From Massilia sp. Se16.2.3 (GTDB taxonomy: Bacteria; Pseudomonadota; Gammaproteobacteria; Burkholderiales; Burkholderiaceae_D): a stretch of DNA of 64,000 nucleotides. The notes under the pieces were generated by a model that did no database searches, had not been told where the DNA came from, and worked only from the letters and a program-made list of their open reading frames with translations. Shown in pieces: positions 41,580 to 51,934 of this stretch (position 1 is the first letter of the stretch; every line of letters starts with the position of its first letter). The position numbers and the translations under genes are program-made. The stretch lies in NCBI RefSeq assembly GCF_014171595.1, contig NZ_CP050451.1, positions 5,146,001 to 5,210,000 of the forward strand, given 5' to 3'.

Positions 41580-41618
41580 ATCTATTGGCCAGCTCGACTA
41601 CTTTTACCGCGAGTGTCC

Positions 41619-43469
41619 ATGAAGCGATCCTTGGCAGCCCTCCTCCTGACCACCCTTTCACTGGCTGCAAGCGCCGATTCCCCACCCGCCATCGAGCACG
41701 TCGAACCGCCCTTCTGGTGGACCGGCATGGCGCACAAGGGGGTGCAGCTGATGGTCCACGGCGCCGGCATCGGCCTGTTGCAGCCGACAATCGACCACCC
41801 GGGTGTGCGCCTTGTATCGAGCACGCGCGTGGCCAATCCGAATTACCTGTTCATCGACCTCGAAGTCGGGCTTGATGCACAGCCGGGCAGTTTCGATATC
41901 GTCCTGACTGGCCAGGGGCGCAGCGAACGCCACCCTTACCTGCTGCGCGCACGCGAGACGGGATCGAAGCAGCGCCAGGGCTTCGGCAACGGCGACGCCA
42001 TCTACCAGATCATGCCGGACCGCTTCGCCAACGGCGATCCAGGCAACGACAATGTCCCCGGCCTGCTCGAACGTGCCGACCGCAGGGCCGGCGGCGGGCG
42101 CCACGGCGGCGACATCCAGGGCGCGATCGACCGCCTCGACTACATCGCCGGCCTCGGTTTCACCCAGCTCTGGCCCACGCCCCTGGTCGAAAACGACATG
42201 CCCGCCTATTCGTATCACGGCTACGCCGCCACGAATCACTACCGCATCGATCCGCGCTACGGCAGCAACGAGGACTTCGTGCGCCTGTCGCGCGAAGCGA
42301 AAAAGCGCGGCATCGGCCTGATCCAGGACGTGGTGCTGTCGCACATCGGCAAGGGACACTGGTGGATGAAAGACCTGCCCACGCCGGACTGGGTCAACTT
42401 CGGCGGCCGCTTCGTGCCCACGGCGCACCACCGCGTCGCCGTGCAGGACAAGTATGCCGCCCAGGCCGACAGCCGCAACTTCACGGCCGGCTGGTTCGCA
42501 CCAGGCATGCCCGACCTGAACCAGACCAACCCGCTGGTGGCCACTTACCTCATCCAGAACAACATCTGGTGGATCGAATACGCGGGCCTCTCCGGCCTGC
42601 GCATCGACACCTACAGTTATTCGGACGGCGCCTTCCTGACGGAATATACAAAGCGCCTGATGCGCGAATACCCCGAGCTGAACCTGGTTGGCGAGGAATG
42701 GAGCACGCGCGTACCGGTGGTCGCACGCTGGCAGCGGGGCAAGGCCAACTTCGACGGCTATACCTCCTCCCTGGCCAGCCTGATGGACTTCCCGTTGGTC
42801 GATGCGATGCGCTCGGCCCTCGCCAAGCCAGGCGAGAACGGCCTGAACGAGGTCTACGAAACGCTCTCGCTCGACTACCTGTACCCGGAGCCCGACAAGC
42901 TGGTCCTCTTCGGCGGCAACCACGACATGGCGCGCATGGTCAGCGCCGTCGGCGGCGACTTCGCGCGCTGGCGCATGAACCTGGTCTTCCTGATGACGAT
43001 GCCGCGCATCCCGCAGTTCTATAGCGGCGACGAGATCCTGATGACCAGCACGACCGAAGGCCGCGACGACGCCAGCTACCGGCTCGACTTCCCCGGCGGC
43101 TGGCGCGGCGACAAGGTCGATGCCTTCACCGGCACAGGCCTGGACGCGCAGCAGCGCGCGGCCCAGGACCTGGTGCGCAAGCTGGCCAACTGGCGCAAGA
43201 GCGAGCCCGTCATCCACAGCGGGCGCCTGATGCAGTTCGGGCCCGAGCACAATACCTGGGTCTACTTCCGCTATAACAAGGACAAGCGCATCATGGTCGC
43301 GATGAACAACAACGACAAGGAAATGCGTCTGCCGGCGGCGCGCTTCCAGGAGATGCTGAAAGGGACCGCTTCCGGTGTCGATGTCCTGACCGGGAAGACG
43401 GTCAGCCTGGCGGACGAATTGCGTCTTGCACCGAAGTCCGTGCTGCTGGTCGAACTGCCGGGGGCGTGA
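41619..43469 (+). CDS. secreted neopullulanase / cyclomaltodextrinase, GH13
   Basis: Encodes 616 aa from the ATG at 41619. A signal peptide ends AASA near residue 18, placing it in the periplasm. An N-terminal cyclomaltodextrinase-type beta domain (about 22-115) is followed by the GH13 barrel opening DAIYQIMPDRFANGDPGNDN. Catalytic residues are Asp in GLRIDTYSY, Glu in LVGEEW and Asp in GGNHDM. It should split pullulan, cyclodextrins and maltodextrins for the receptor system. Its stop overlaps the next gene's start by one base (TGATG), coupling the two. HexR-like site 41565-41579 precedes it. Confidence 0.92.
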   Translation: MKRSLAALLLTTLSLAASADSPPAIEHVEPPFWWTGMAHKGVQLMVHGAGIGLLQPTIDHPGVRLVSSTRVANPNYLFIDLEVGLDAQPGSFDIVLTGQGRSERHPYLLRARETGSKQRQGFGNGDAIYQIMPDRFANGDPGNDNVPGLLERADRRAGGGRHGGDIQGAIDRLDYIAGLGFTQLWPTPLVENDMPAYSYHGYAATNHYRIDPRYGSNEDFVRLSREAKKRGIGLIQDVVLSHIGKGHWWMKDLPTPDWVNFGGRFVPTAHHRVAVQDKYAAQADSRNFTAGWFAPGMPDLNQTNPLVATYLIQNNIWWIEYAGLSGLRIDTYSYSDGAFLTEYTKRLMREYPELNLVGEEWSTRVPVVARWQRGKANFDGYTSSLASLMDFPLVDAMRSALAKPGENGLNEVYETLSLDYLYPEPDKLVLFGGNHDMARMVSAVGGDFARWRMNLVFLMTMPRIPQFYSGDEILMTSTTEGRDDASYRLDFPGGWRGDKVDAFTGTGLDAQQRAAQDLVRKLANWRKSEPVIHSGRLMQFGPEHNTWVYFRYNKDKRIMVAMNNNDKEMRLPAARFQEMLKGTASGVDVLTGKTVSLADELRLAPKSVLLVELPGA

Positions 43470-45797
43470 TGAAGACGATCCACGGCATCGCCCTTGCCAT
43501 CGCTCTCGCCGCCGCCTTCAACCTGGCCCATGCGGTGAACAAGCCGGGCGTCGACGCGTTTTTCGATGCCATGACCATCGAGGCCGCCCCCGGCCAGCAG
43601 GCGCGCTTTGTCGCCGGCGACAACCTGGCCGGCTACTTCGAGGGATTCACGCACAGCGTCGACGCCGGAGCCGGCTATGTCTTCAAGAGCGGCACGGTCT
43701 TCCACAACTACCTGAGTCTCGTCGACGGTGCCCGCAACGAGCGTGCCAGCGGCCGCGAACGGGTACTGCCCTACGGCCACCGGGTCGACTACGCCAACGG
43801 CAGCAGCGAGGAACTGGCGCTGCTCTCGAAACAGCGGGCGCTGGCGCTGCGGGTAAGCGCCGCCCAGCCAGCACGGCTGGCATTGCGTGCGCTGCTGAAG
43901 ACGCAAGGCGCCGTCATGCAATCCGACGGTGTCGTGATCGTCGCGCCAGGCAAGGATGCGCGCCTGTACATGGCGCTGGCGACCGACCGCCCGTTCACGC
44001 TGGAAGAAGGCCTGACCCTGCGCGCCACGGCGCCAGGCACATCGCTGCTGGTCGTGGCCGCCTTTGCCGACAGCGCCCACGAGGCGGCAGCGCGTGCGCG
44101 CGCGCTCGCCGCGGGCGACCCGATCGGCGACGAACGCCGCGCGACCTACGCCGCCCTCACGCGCAGCTACCTGGCGACGAACGACACGGAATACGACAAG
44201 GCGCTGAACTGGGCCAAGGCGTCGTCGCGCCTGTTCGTGGTCGACGAATACGGCGCCGGCATCTGGGCCGGCCTGCCCCGGTTCCGCGAGAACTGGGGCC
44301 GCGACACCTTCATCGCCCTGCCCGGTACCCTGCTGGTCTCGGGCGAATTCGACAGTGCCCGCGCCGTGCTGGCGAACTTTGCGCGCTACCAGAACCTGCG
44401 CACGCCGCGCGACGCCGACTACGGCCGCATCCCGAACCGCGTGTCGCCCGACGAGATCATCTACAACACGGTCGACGGCACGCCCTGGATGCTGCGCGAA
44501 GCCTTCGAATACATCCGCTACACGGGCGACCGTGCTTTCGCCGCCGACATGTACAAACTTGCCGTGCCCTACTTCGAGGGAGCGATCGCCAACCACGTCG
44601 ACAGCGATGGCCTCTTGCGCCACGCAGCCTCGGACACCTGGATGGATGCGCGGGTCGAGAACCCGACCCACCAGCCCTGGTCGGACCGCGGCCCGCGCGC
44701 AGTCGAGATCCAGGCGCTCTGGTACACGGCGCTGCAGACCGGCGCCTGGTTTGCCGAACAAGCGGGCGACACCGGTCGCGCGCAGCAGTGGCGTGCCCTC
44801 GCTTCCAAAGCCCAGGCCAGCTTCCTGCGCCTGTTCTGGGATGGCGAGGTCATGGCCGATCGCCTGCGCCAGGACGGCAGCCGCGATGTGAAAGTGCGCC
44901 CGAACCAGCTGATGCTGGCGTCGATTCCTTTCGACGACTTCGTGCCGCCGGCCGTGCAGGCGCGCGTCACGCGCAACGCCGTCTCGCAGCTGCTCTACCC
45001 CTATGGCATCGCTTCGCTCAGCCAGGACGACCCGACCTTCCATCCGCGCCACGAGAATCCCGCCTTCCACCACAAGGACGCGGCCTACCACAACGGCACC
45101 ATCTGGGGCTGGAACGCGGGCTTCACCGTCACGGCCCTGAACCGCTTCGGCTACCAGGACATGGGCTGGGCGCTGACGCAGAACCTGGGCCGGCAGATCC
45201 TCGGGCTCGGCACGCTCGGCACGCTCGGCAGCATGAGCGAGAACCTGGACGCGCTGCCCCACGAAGGCGGGCGCCTGCAGCCGACCGGCACCTTCGCCCA
45301 GTCCTGGGCGTGGCCGAATATGCGCGCAACGCCTACCAGGATTACGTCGGCTTCCGCCCCGACCTGGCGGAAAATACCCGGCCTTCGAGCCGGCGATCCC
45401 CGCCGCCCGGAAGCGCTTCGAGGCGATCCTGCCCTTCGGCCAGGGCGAGTCGCTCGACGTCGATTTTCGCCGCGTGCATGGCGGCCAGCGCTGGGCCCCT
45501 GCGCCTGCGCGGCAAGGAGGCGCGTACGCTGCGCATGGCCTGGCTGGACGCCGACAAAAGTCGCGCGCAGACCACGTTCAGGCTGGTGCCGGGCAAGACG
45601 GTGACCCTGGCCCTGCATGGCAAGCGCGCGACCCTCGACGGCCGCGCGCTCGCAAGCCGGCCAGTGCGCGCTTCGTATGCCGCCACGATCGGCACGCTGC
45701 GCTTCGTCGATCCAAAACCCTACCGCAGCGAGGACTTCCCGATGCTGCGCAGCAGGACGCGCTGCGTGGCATCATCGAACGACACGAGTACCGCTGA
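43469..45797 (+). pseudogene. amylo-alpha-1,6-glucosidase (glycogen debranching) family, frameshifted
   Basis: The protein of about 775 aa opens with a signal peptide (MKTIHGIALAIALAAAF, ending HAV). It carries the (alpha/alpha)6 debranching fold with FRENWGRDTFIALPGTLLVSG and DTWMDARVENPTHQP, as in GDE_C (GH133) proteins. It should remove alpha-1,6-linked glucose from branched dextrins in the periplasm. The frame is broken near 45310, 45390-45480 and 45740. Each break is repaired by a one- or two-base change, and the fragments align in order. Upstream the gene is coupled to the neopullulanase by a one-base overlap; downstream the next gene starts 11 bases later. Confidence 0.75.
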
Positions 45798-45808
45798 CAG
45801 GAGCACGC

Positions 45809-48704
45809 ATGAACCGATCGCACCCGCTGCTGGCCATCCTGGCCGGCGCGATGAGTTGCGCAGCCGTCGCCGCCGATCCTGGCCCGCTGCGCCAGGAGAT
45901 GTTCGTGCGCGGGGGCTTCAACGGCTGGGGTACCACCCACCCTTTGCGCCACCGGGGCGGTGGTGTCTACCAGGCCGATGTGCTGGTCGCCCCGGGCAAT
46001 CATGGCTTCAAGCTGGGCAGCGCCGATTGGGGCCGCGAGTGGACAGCGGCGGCCGCTACGCCACGTGCGCCGGTCGCAGCCGGTGCCACCGTACCGCTGG
46101 CAACGCATGCCGGGCCGGAAGCGACGCTCTTCGTGCGCAGCACCGCTACCTACCGCTTCACGCTCGACGCCAGCCGCCCGCAGCGCCCACGCTACGCGTC
46201 GAGCGCCTGGCCGTCCCCAGCGGCACGGCAGCCATCGACCCGCATGCGGGCCATGCGCGCGTGGCAACGCTCAGCTACCCCACCTTCGACGGCAAGCGCG
46301 AGAGCGCGCGCTTTTCGCTGCTGGACCCCGAAGCCCAGCTGCGCACCTACGTGCACTCGACGACCTTGAATCTGCGGGACCCGCTGCCGCAGCACACGCG
46401 CTACAGCGAAGCCGCCGGTCAAGCCTATACGCGCAGCGGCAACCTGGCCTTCGACGCCCTGTTCGCGCTGGCGTCCAGCGAGATGCGCCAGGACGCGGTC
46501 AGCCATATCCGCGACGGCAACTACAAGGGCGGGGAGCCGATTCCCTGCGCCTGCTTCGAGACCGGCGAGCAGTGGCATTACGTGTGGACGCGCGACCTGT
46601 CGTATGCGGCCGACCTGTCGCTGGCCATGTTCGATCCGGCGCGCGTGCGCAATTCGCTGCTGTTCAAGCTCGCGCCCTACCGTGCCGGCGTGCCGAAGGC
46701 GCCGCAGGTGGCGGGTACGAAAGATGGCCTGCAGATCGTGCAGGACACGGGCAGCGGCGGCAGCTGGCCGGTCAGCACCGACCGCGTCACACGGGCCTTT
46801 GCCGCCGATGCGACCCTGCGCCAGTTGCCGCCCGCCGAGCGCAGTGTTTTTGCGCGCCAGGCGCTGGCTGCGCTCACCAACACGATCGAAAACGACCGCC
46901 TTGCCGTCTTCGACCCGATTGACGGCCTGTATCGGGGCGAAGCATCCTTCCTCGACTGGCGCGACCAGAGCTACGCCGCCTGGATCGTCGATGACCTGGC
47001 GGCGATGGCGAGCAGCAAGGCGCTGTCGACCAATGTCGCGCACTACGCGGCCCAGGGGCTGGCCGCGCGCCTGGCAGGCGAGGCCGGCGACAAGGAGCGC
47101 GCCACGCGCTACACGGCCTGGGCGCTTGCGTTGAAAAAAAAAGGCGATCAATGCGCGTCTCTGGCTGGCTGATGCCGGCATGTACAGCAGCCTCACCGCA
47201 AACCACGTCGACGGCGCGGCCCTGCACAAATTCGATTGGCTCGGCCAGGCATTGGCGATCGTCACGGGCGTGGCTGACGCTAACCAAACGCGCAGCATCC
47301 TGGCGCACTACCCGCACGGCCCGATGGGCGCGCCCGTGATCTGGCCGCAGCAGCCGGGCATGCCTGTCTACCACAACCGGGCTTTATGGCCGTTCGTGAC
47401 GGCCTACGGCTTGCGCGCGGCGGCGATCGGCCGCAACGATGCCGTGGCCGATGCCGCCTACGATACGCTGATGCGCGGCGCGGCACTCAACATGTCGAAC
47501 ATGGAGAACCTCGAGTGGCTGACTGGCCAGCCACTGCTGCTCGACGAACGGCACCCGGAGCTTACCGGCCCCGTCATCAATTCGCGCCGCCAGCTATGGT
47601 CGGTCGGCGCCTACCTCGGCATGGTCGTGAACAACGTCTTTGGCGTGACGGCGCAGGACGAGGGCATTGCGCTGCGCCCCTTCGTCACCGCCAGGCTGCG
47701 GCGCGAAACCTTCGGCAATACCGACCAGCTGACCCTGCACGACCTGCGCCTGCGCGGCAAGCGCCTGGGCGTGCGCCTGCTGCCGCCCGCGGCCAGCCAG
47801 GGGTCGGGCTACCATCCCGTCGAACGGGTGCTGCTGAACGGCGCGCAGGTCGCCGGCACGATTCCCCGGGCGCAGCTTCAGGATGGCGACATGATCGAAG
47901 TGGCGCTGGGCGCGGTGGTCCAGGGCGACAGCGGCATCCGCCGCGTCGATGCGGACCCGTATGCCGAGTCGCCCGCTGTGTTCGGCCCGCGCGAGCCCCG
48001 CATCGACAGCTGGAACAGGACGCTGGCCATGCACGGCTGCGCTTCAAGGCGGGCGACGACAAGGAAGTCGTCTACAAGGTTTACCGGGATGGCGAACTGG
48101 TGGCCGCGCAGCTGACGGCCGGCAGCTGGCGCGACCCGCAAGCCCATCCGTACGCCTGCTACGCGGTCGAGGCGCAGTTCGCCGGCTCCGGCAACCGCAG
48201 CCATCACAGCCAGCCGCAGTGCGCCGGGCCGGTCAGCGAGATCGCCGTGCTTGACGCGCGCGTGTCCTCGAACGTGAAGCTTGCCGCGACCAGGGCGCGC
48301 CCTATCTCGCTGGCTGGGGCGCACCGGCCGACCGCTTCGACCTGCGCGACCTGCGCATCGACGCCGCCGGCGACTATCGGATCCAGCTGCGCTATCGGAA
48401 CGAGGCCAACCAGATCAATCTCGGCATCAGCGCCGGCGTCAAATGGCTGAGCGTGGAAGACGGCAAGGGCCGCACGGTGGCGCAAGGCGTGATAACGCTG
48501 CCGCACACCCGTCCCGACGGCCCGGCCGGGCTGTCGACACCATTGTCCGCGCGCCTGCAGCCCGGCAGCTACCGTATCCGCCTGCGCGATTTTTATAACA
48601 TGAGCTACCTGGAGAGCAATGCCAGCTTCAGCGGCGCCGGCGGCAGCGGCGGTCCGTCGAACCGCTTCGACCTTTATGGCATCCGTGTGCAGCGCGTGGA
48701 GTGA
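45809..48704 (+). pseudogene. secreted six-hairpin glycosidase with starch-binding-like N-terminus, frameshifted
   Basis: The start ATG 45809 has a strong AGGAG site. A signal peptide is followed by a beta domain (MFVRGGFNGWGTTHPL) like the starch-binding or pullulanase N-terminal modules. Next comes a large (alpha/alpha)6 region with WHYVWTRDLSYAADLSLAMF and NMSNMENLEWLTG, and then C-terminal beta domains ending NRFDLYGIRVQRVE. The exact glycosidase family is not settled; an amylo-1,6-glucosidase or GH63-like enzyme fits. Frame breaks occur near 46190, at an A9 run (47134-47142), near 48030 and near 48290-48440. It closes the neopullulanase operon. Confidence 0.7.
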
Positions 48705-48803
48705 TCAGAAGGCGCCCCTCCCGGTTTTGAACCAGGCCGTCCGTCGGTCGGCGCATGCCGCCCTCACTGTTAACGAACATGAGGCAGGTTGCAGGCTGCC
48801 AGC

Positions 48804-49106
48804 TCAGCCGAGGCAAAACCGTTTTTTCATCGTCCCGGCTTCTGCCGCCTTGTAAGTAAGGAAGCACAGGAGCGCAAAAGAGAGCAGTATTGGCCACCAA
48901 CTCCAAAGCAGTATTGCTGCATACGGGCTGACGGACCCTGTTATCGCACCCCACACCATTGCAGTGTTCCTCCATGCTCTGGAAGGAATGACGACCCACA
49001 ACTCGCCGCAGCTTCGACACCTCAAAGAGTTCTGAAAGACGCTAGCGAAAACAATCCCAAGTATCGGCAGCGTCGGCTTTTTACATCTTTCACATTGCTT
49101 GGCCAT
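48804..49106 (-). CDS. small zinc-ribbon membrane protein
   Basis: Encodes 100 aa. CERC near residue 5 and CRSC near residue 30 form a four-cysteine zinc-ribbon-like pair. Two hydrophobic segments (about 50-66 and 68-84) follow, and the protein ends in a basic tail. It may be a membrane-tethered zinc-ribbon protein. It starts 11 bases after the LprI-type gene's stop and is probably co-transcribed. The function is unknown. Confidence 0.55.
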   Translation of the reverse strand: MAKQCERCKKPTLPILGIVFASVFQNSLRCRSCGELWVVIPSRAWRNTAMVWGAITGSVSPYAAILLWSWWPILLSFALLCFLTYKAAEAGTMKKRFCLG

Positions 49107-49117
49107 GGTTGAATTCG

Positions 49118-49507
49118 CTAGTGCTTTGCCAGTTCTTCGAGTTCGGAGGCCCGCTCGCTTCGTGCCGTCACCTCGCACTCGGCTGCAAACATACGCGCCG
49201 AGGTGCCGCCATCGGGATCGTAATAGAACCGACAGTTCGCTTCAGTGTATTTGCCCCAAAGACGCTGTGCTTCAAGCAGTTGCTTCTTGCGCTCTCCCTT
49301 GAGGGACCCCATCAAGTTTCGATAGGCTGTGTTCAAACGCTTGTCTTGACGGGCATATTCCCCCGAAATGCACTCGAGCACTGCCGGGTCTACGGCGCCC
49401 GCCCTATCGATGCACTGCCCGTATTCTTTTGTTCGCGGTGCATTCTCTGCCCCATACGACAACGAGCTCGCGAAAAGCAGCAATGAAGCCAATCCGATTT
49501 TTGTCAC
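49118..49507 (-). CDS. LprI/DUF1311-family exported protein
   Basis: Encodes 129 aa with a signal peptide ending SYGA near residue 20. The mature part has the DUF1311 pattern: Cys residues near 32 and 46, then RLNTAYRNLMG, WGKYTEANC and AECEV. The family includes the LprI lysozyme inhibitor and is periplasmic. A repeat unit (49544-49594) lies just upstream. It is first of a small leftward pair. Confidence 0.75.
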   Translation of the reverse strand: MTKIGLASLLLFASSLSYGAENAPRTKEYGQCIDRAGAVDPAVLECISGEYARQDKRLNTAYRNLMGSLKGERKKQLLEAQRLWGKYTEANCRFYYDPDGGTSARMFAAECEVTARSERASELEELAKH

Positions 49508-49543
49508 GTCGGCACCTGTGGGTGAGGAGAAACTGCGCTGTAA

Positions 49544-49594
49544 TGAACGACCATTGTTGGCCGAATGCAGAAGTTCAGAATTGCTCAGTGTACG
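49544..49594 (-). repeat. type-1 palindromic repeat (copy 1)
   Basis: On the minus strand it reads CGTACACTGAGC, then TCTGAAC and CGGCC, ending GGTCGTTCA. Copies at 50401, 51397, 52348 and 52981 share the order (T/A)ACACTGA-N-GAACG-N-GGCC-N-GG(T/A)C, each just before a small gene. Confidence 0.55.
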
Positions 49595-49638
49595 GTGTTG
49601 TGGCTATCAAGACGAACGCGAGGTTTTGTCAGGCGCTT

Positions 49639-50184
49639 TTAATGCCGCGGGACGGCCGCAGGCCAACCGATCCGCCCCGCCCGCCGCAGGCTGGCCTTGA
49701 CGACCATGCGGTGGAAGGGCGCGATCACGAAGAGATAGACGCGTCCCAGCAGGTTATGGCAGTGCACGACCGTGGAAACGGTAAGCTGGGGCGTAGCGCT
49801 GCCCGAACACAGCACCGACACGCGAAAGTCGAGGTGCCGGTCGTCCTCGCCGACCACGATCTCCGTGTCGCTCGTGCTGTAGACCTTGAAGATGCCGACC
49901 CTGCCCGCCCGCGCAGTGCTCTCCAGCGTGGCCAGATGCTTACCGGTCTTTAGCCCGAGCCTGCCGACGATCGTGTCGCGGATACGCATGAGCATACCGA
50001 CCCAGGCCGGCTGCTGCGCGAAGAGGAAGCGCGCTAGCACATCCGGATCGCGCGCTGCACCCTGCGGCAGGCGGATCGAAAAAGCATCGGCGAGATGTAC
50101 CGTCTCGTAGACCCCGGTGACACCAGACTGCGCAGGGAGCGGAACCGCGGCAACGGCGGTGGCGAGGGCAAATTCACTGGACAT
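49639..50184 (-). CDS. DUF2867-family protein
   Basis: Encodes 181 aa from the ATG at 50184. It is mostly soluble, with a hydrophobic patch near residue 150. The motif AFSIRLPQGAARDP and the segment VGEDDRHLDFRVSVL match DUF2867 proteins, a group of short betaproteobacterial hypotheticals sometimes seen next to reductases. No function is known. The gene stands alone and its codon use is that of the host. Confidence 0.7.
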   Translation of the reverse strand: MSSEFALATAVAAVPLPAQSGVTGVYETVHLADAFSIRLPQGAARDPDVLARFLFAQQPAWVGMLMRIRDTIVGRLGLKTGKHLATLESTARAGRVGIFKVYSTSDTEIVVGEDDRHLDFRVSVLCSGSATPQLTVSTVVHCHNLLGRVYLFVIAPFHRMVVKASLRRAGRIGWPAAVPRH

Positions 50185-50555
50185 GCGCACTCCTTGGGAT
50201 GGCAGGGTCAACGCGAAAAACTTGGCTTTTTTGCAAATAGGATTATGGGCCCCGGCTGTGCTATGCGTCAATGAGTGGTCGGGCTAGCGCTGTGTAATGC
50301 GCTGTCCCATGCGCGATCGGGGTATGCGGGAAAGCGATTGGCTACCGCTAGCGCTGGCCTATCAACACTTCGCAACTTTCCCAAGTAGCAACAGCTTCCG
50401 CTAAACTGGTCGCCCGAGGAACGTCTGCGATCGGCTAAGAATCGACATGAATGGATCAGTCATTCGTGCACCGATGGAAGAATGGGAGCCGGCCTATGCC
50501 GTCGCTTTCCCGTACGCGCCGATTACCAAACACCATTACCAGAAAAGACAAGCAT
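50185..50555. other. intergenic 371 bp with a type-1 repeat
   Basis: It carries the type-1 repeat copy at 50401-50446 and the start region of the next gene. Apart from this, I see no gene. Confidence 0.4.
50401..50446 (+). repeat. type-1 palindromic repeat (copy 2)
   Basis: CTAAACTGGTCGCCCG is followed by GAACGTCTGCGATCGGCTAA. The centre CGTCTGCGATCGGC matches copy 3 at 51397 base for base. Confidence 0.55.
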
Positions 50556-51053
50556 ATGTGGAATTGGGCAGTCGATAGGGGCTATGCACCGCCCTGGTTA
50601 TGGAAAGCAGCTCCCCTGATCCTGCTCATCGTAGTCTCCTTCAGTCTACCGACATTGCTGGAGCAGGGTTACCGCCCTTTCATGGAGATGGGGTCCGTTC
50701 AAGGCAGACTCAGTCATGTCGACATTACAAAGTGTAATTCCTACAAGGGGCAGACCTCATGGACCCCACTGGTGAGCTATGAATACACCCTTCCATCAGG
50801 GAAATATACAGGGGTTAGGTTTTCCATCGAGCGGGTCTGCGCTTCCCGGGAGCGACTGGAACAGGACATGCGCCACCTCGAGCCAGGTCAGCCCATTACC
50901 GTGTTCTACAACAAAAGCCATCCCCGCTTTGCAATGTTGAAGAAGCCAGGGTCACTGTTGTCGATGTATCTTTACCAGTCGCTCCTTGGGTTGGGCGCCA
51001 TCCTTATTCTTTGGAACAGCATCCGACTGACACGGGAACGAGCACTCCCGTAG
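50556..51053 (+). CDS. DUF3592-type membrane protein
   Basis: Encodes 165 aa from the ATG at 50556. An upstream start at 50451 is possible but weaker. Hydrophobic segments lie at about residues 18-35 and 138-156. A beta-rich middle with YEYTLPSGKYTGVRFSIERV and GQPITVFYN is typical of DUF3592 proteins, which are small membrane proteins of unknown function. It is preceded by a type-1 repeat. Confidence 0.7.
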   Translation: MWNWAVDRGYAPPWLWKAAPLILLIVVSFSLPTLLEQGYRPFMEMGSVQGRLSHVDITKCNSYKGQTSWTPLVSYEYTLPSGKYTGVRFSIERVCASRERLEQDMRHLEPGQPITVFYNKSHPRFAMLKKPGSLLSMYLYQSLLGLGAILILWNSIRLTRERALP

Positions 51054-51187
51054 CAAGTCGCCGAGAAAAACAAAGCGTGCTTTGCAAATATGCGGCCCCT
51101 GATGAGTACACGCTGCAGCTACAGCTCGACTTGAGCTTCTTCTTTCGGCGCTAGCTGTTACGACCTGCGAGCTTAAGGTCCGCAATG

Positions 51188-51333
51188 GGTCCAGGCTGTG
51201 TAAAAACGCAAAGTCGGCGGCATGGCGACGACACTCGACCTCTCAAAACGCCCGCTACGGCGCTTTCTCGATGCCGGGAATGGTGAAGAGACCCCTGAAA
51301 ACACACGGATCTCGCGTTTTTACACAGCCTGGG
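51188..51333. mobile_element. MITE-like element 1 with GGTC target duplication
   Basis: The element 51192-51329 (138 bp) has perfect 18-bp inverted ends CAGGCTGTGTAAAAACGC and its complement. It is bounded by the direct repeat GGTC at 51188-51191 and 51330-51333. It codes for no transposase. With the element removed, the target reads GGTCCGCAATG-GGTC-GTAAGCG, a palindromic repeat of the type-2 family. Confidence 0.75.
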
Positions 51334-51396
51334 TCGTAAGCGAACGTACGCCGGGGCAAGTCTTCTCCTAAAATTTCCTTCCAAACAACATATCCG

Positions 51397-51444
51397 GTAC
51401 ACTGACCGCTTGACGAACGTCTGCGATCGGCCAAGAGCGGACCT
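51397..51444 (+). repeat. type-1 palindromic repeat (copy 3)
   Basis: It begins GTACACTGACCG and continues GAACGTCTGCGATCGGCC, ending AGAGCGGACCT. GTCTGC and GCGGAC can pair with one G-T. It ends 11 bases before the gene at 51456. Confidence 0.6.
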
Positions 51445-51455
51445 AAGGGGACACG

Positions 51456-51776
51456 ATGGAATGGCAGCCAATCTCAGAAGCGTCCCTGTGGGATGCGATC
51501 ATCGGTGCGGAAGGACGGATGAATCCCCAAGTGTTTCGCTTTTGGGAAGCTATCAAAATATTATCGCCTGAAAAGTGGAGTGAAGAAAGGTATGGCTCGG
51601 TTGGGGGAGGTTTTTGGGTCGTGGCCATCATGGGTAACCGTGTACTTTGGTTCAACGATATTGAGGACGGGTTTAACTGGTCGTCGTATGTCGTCTGGGG
51701 ACGTCTCGCTGAGTACTTTTGCAATCAAGATGAGCTCGAACTGGCTGTTCAGAAGGGGTTGAATATTTTCGAATAG
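51456..51776 (+). CDS. small hypothetical protein
   Basis: Encodes 106 aa, soluble and mixed alpha/beta, with the aromatic stretch VGGGFWVVAIMGNRVLWFNDIEDGF. Start ATG 51456 has AAGGGGA upstream. It has the size and feel of immunity-type or orphan proteins, but no family is recognised. It is preceded by a type-1 repeat and followed by a type-2 repeat. Confidence 0.6.
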   Translation: MEWQPISEASLWDAIIGAEGRMNPQVFRFWEAIKILSPEKWSEERYGSVGGGFWVVAIMGNRVLWFNDIEDGFNWSSYVVWGRLAEYFCNQDELELAVQKGLNIFE

Positions 51777-51836
51777 GCCGTTGCCAAAGTACTTCCCAAG
51801 CGGTGGTGGCAGTGCACGCGAAGAGCTAAGGTGAAG

Positions 51837-51890
51837 GTCCGCTCCGGGTCGGGAGCTGCCTGTCGCGACAGGCAGAAAACGGCTAGAAGC
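51837..51890 (+). repeat. type-2 palindromic repeat
   Basis: GTCCGCTCCGGGTCGGGAGC starts the unit, followed by CTGTCGCGACAGGCAG, a self-complementary block, and AAAACGGCTA. It shares GTCCGC-N3-GGGTCGG-N-AGC with 52894 and 55255. It lies after the small gene at 51456. Confidence 0.6.
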
Positions 51891-51934
51891 AATGTGATGG
51901 ACTTTCTCCTCCCCCGAAGGGTCAGTCGGTCTTA

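Larger units (their letters stand above)
41056..41618. other. 563-bp divergent control region, TonB receptor / neopullulanase operon
   Basis: This region contains no gene. It holds two strong HexR-like sites (41286-41300 and 41565-41579) and two degenerate relatives (41157-41171 and 41453-41467). The long AT-rich middle suggests extended regulation. No obvious -35/-10 pair was fixed. Confidence 0.6.
51054..51455. other. intergenic 402 bp with MITE-like element and type-1 repeat
   Basis: It holds the 138-bp element at 51192-51329 inside a repeat remnant, and the type-1 repeat copy 3 (51397-51444). No gene is supported. Confidence 0.6.

Noticed and set aside
41307..41618. An upstream extension of the neopullulanase gene
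   Set aside because: A signal peptide begins at the ATG at 41619, and a HexR-like site lies inside the extension, so it is control DNA.
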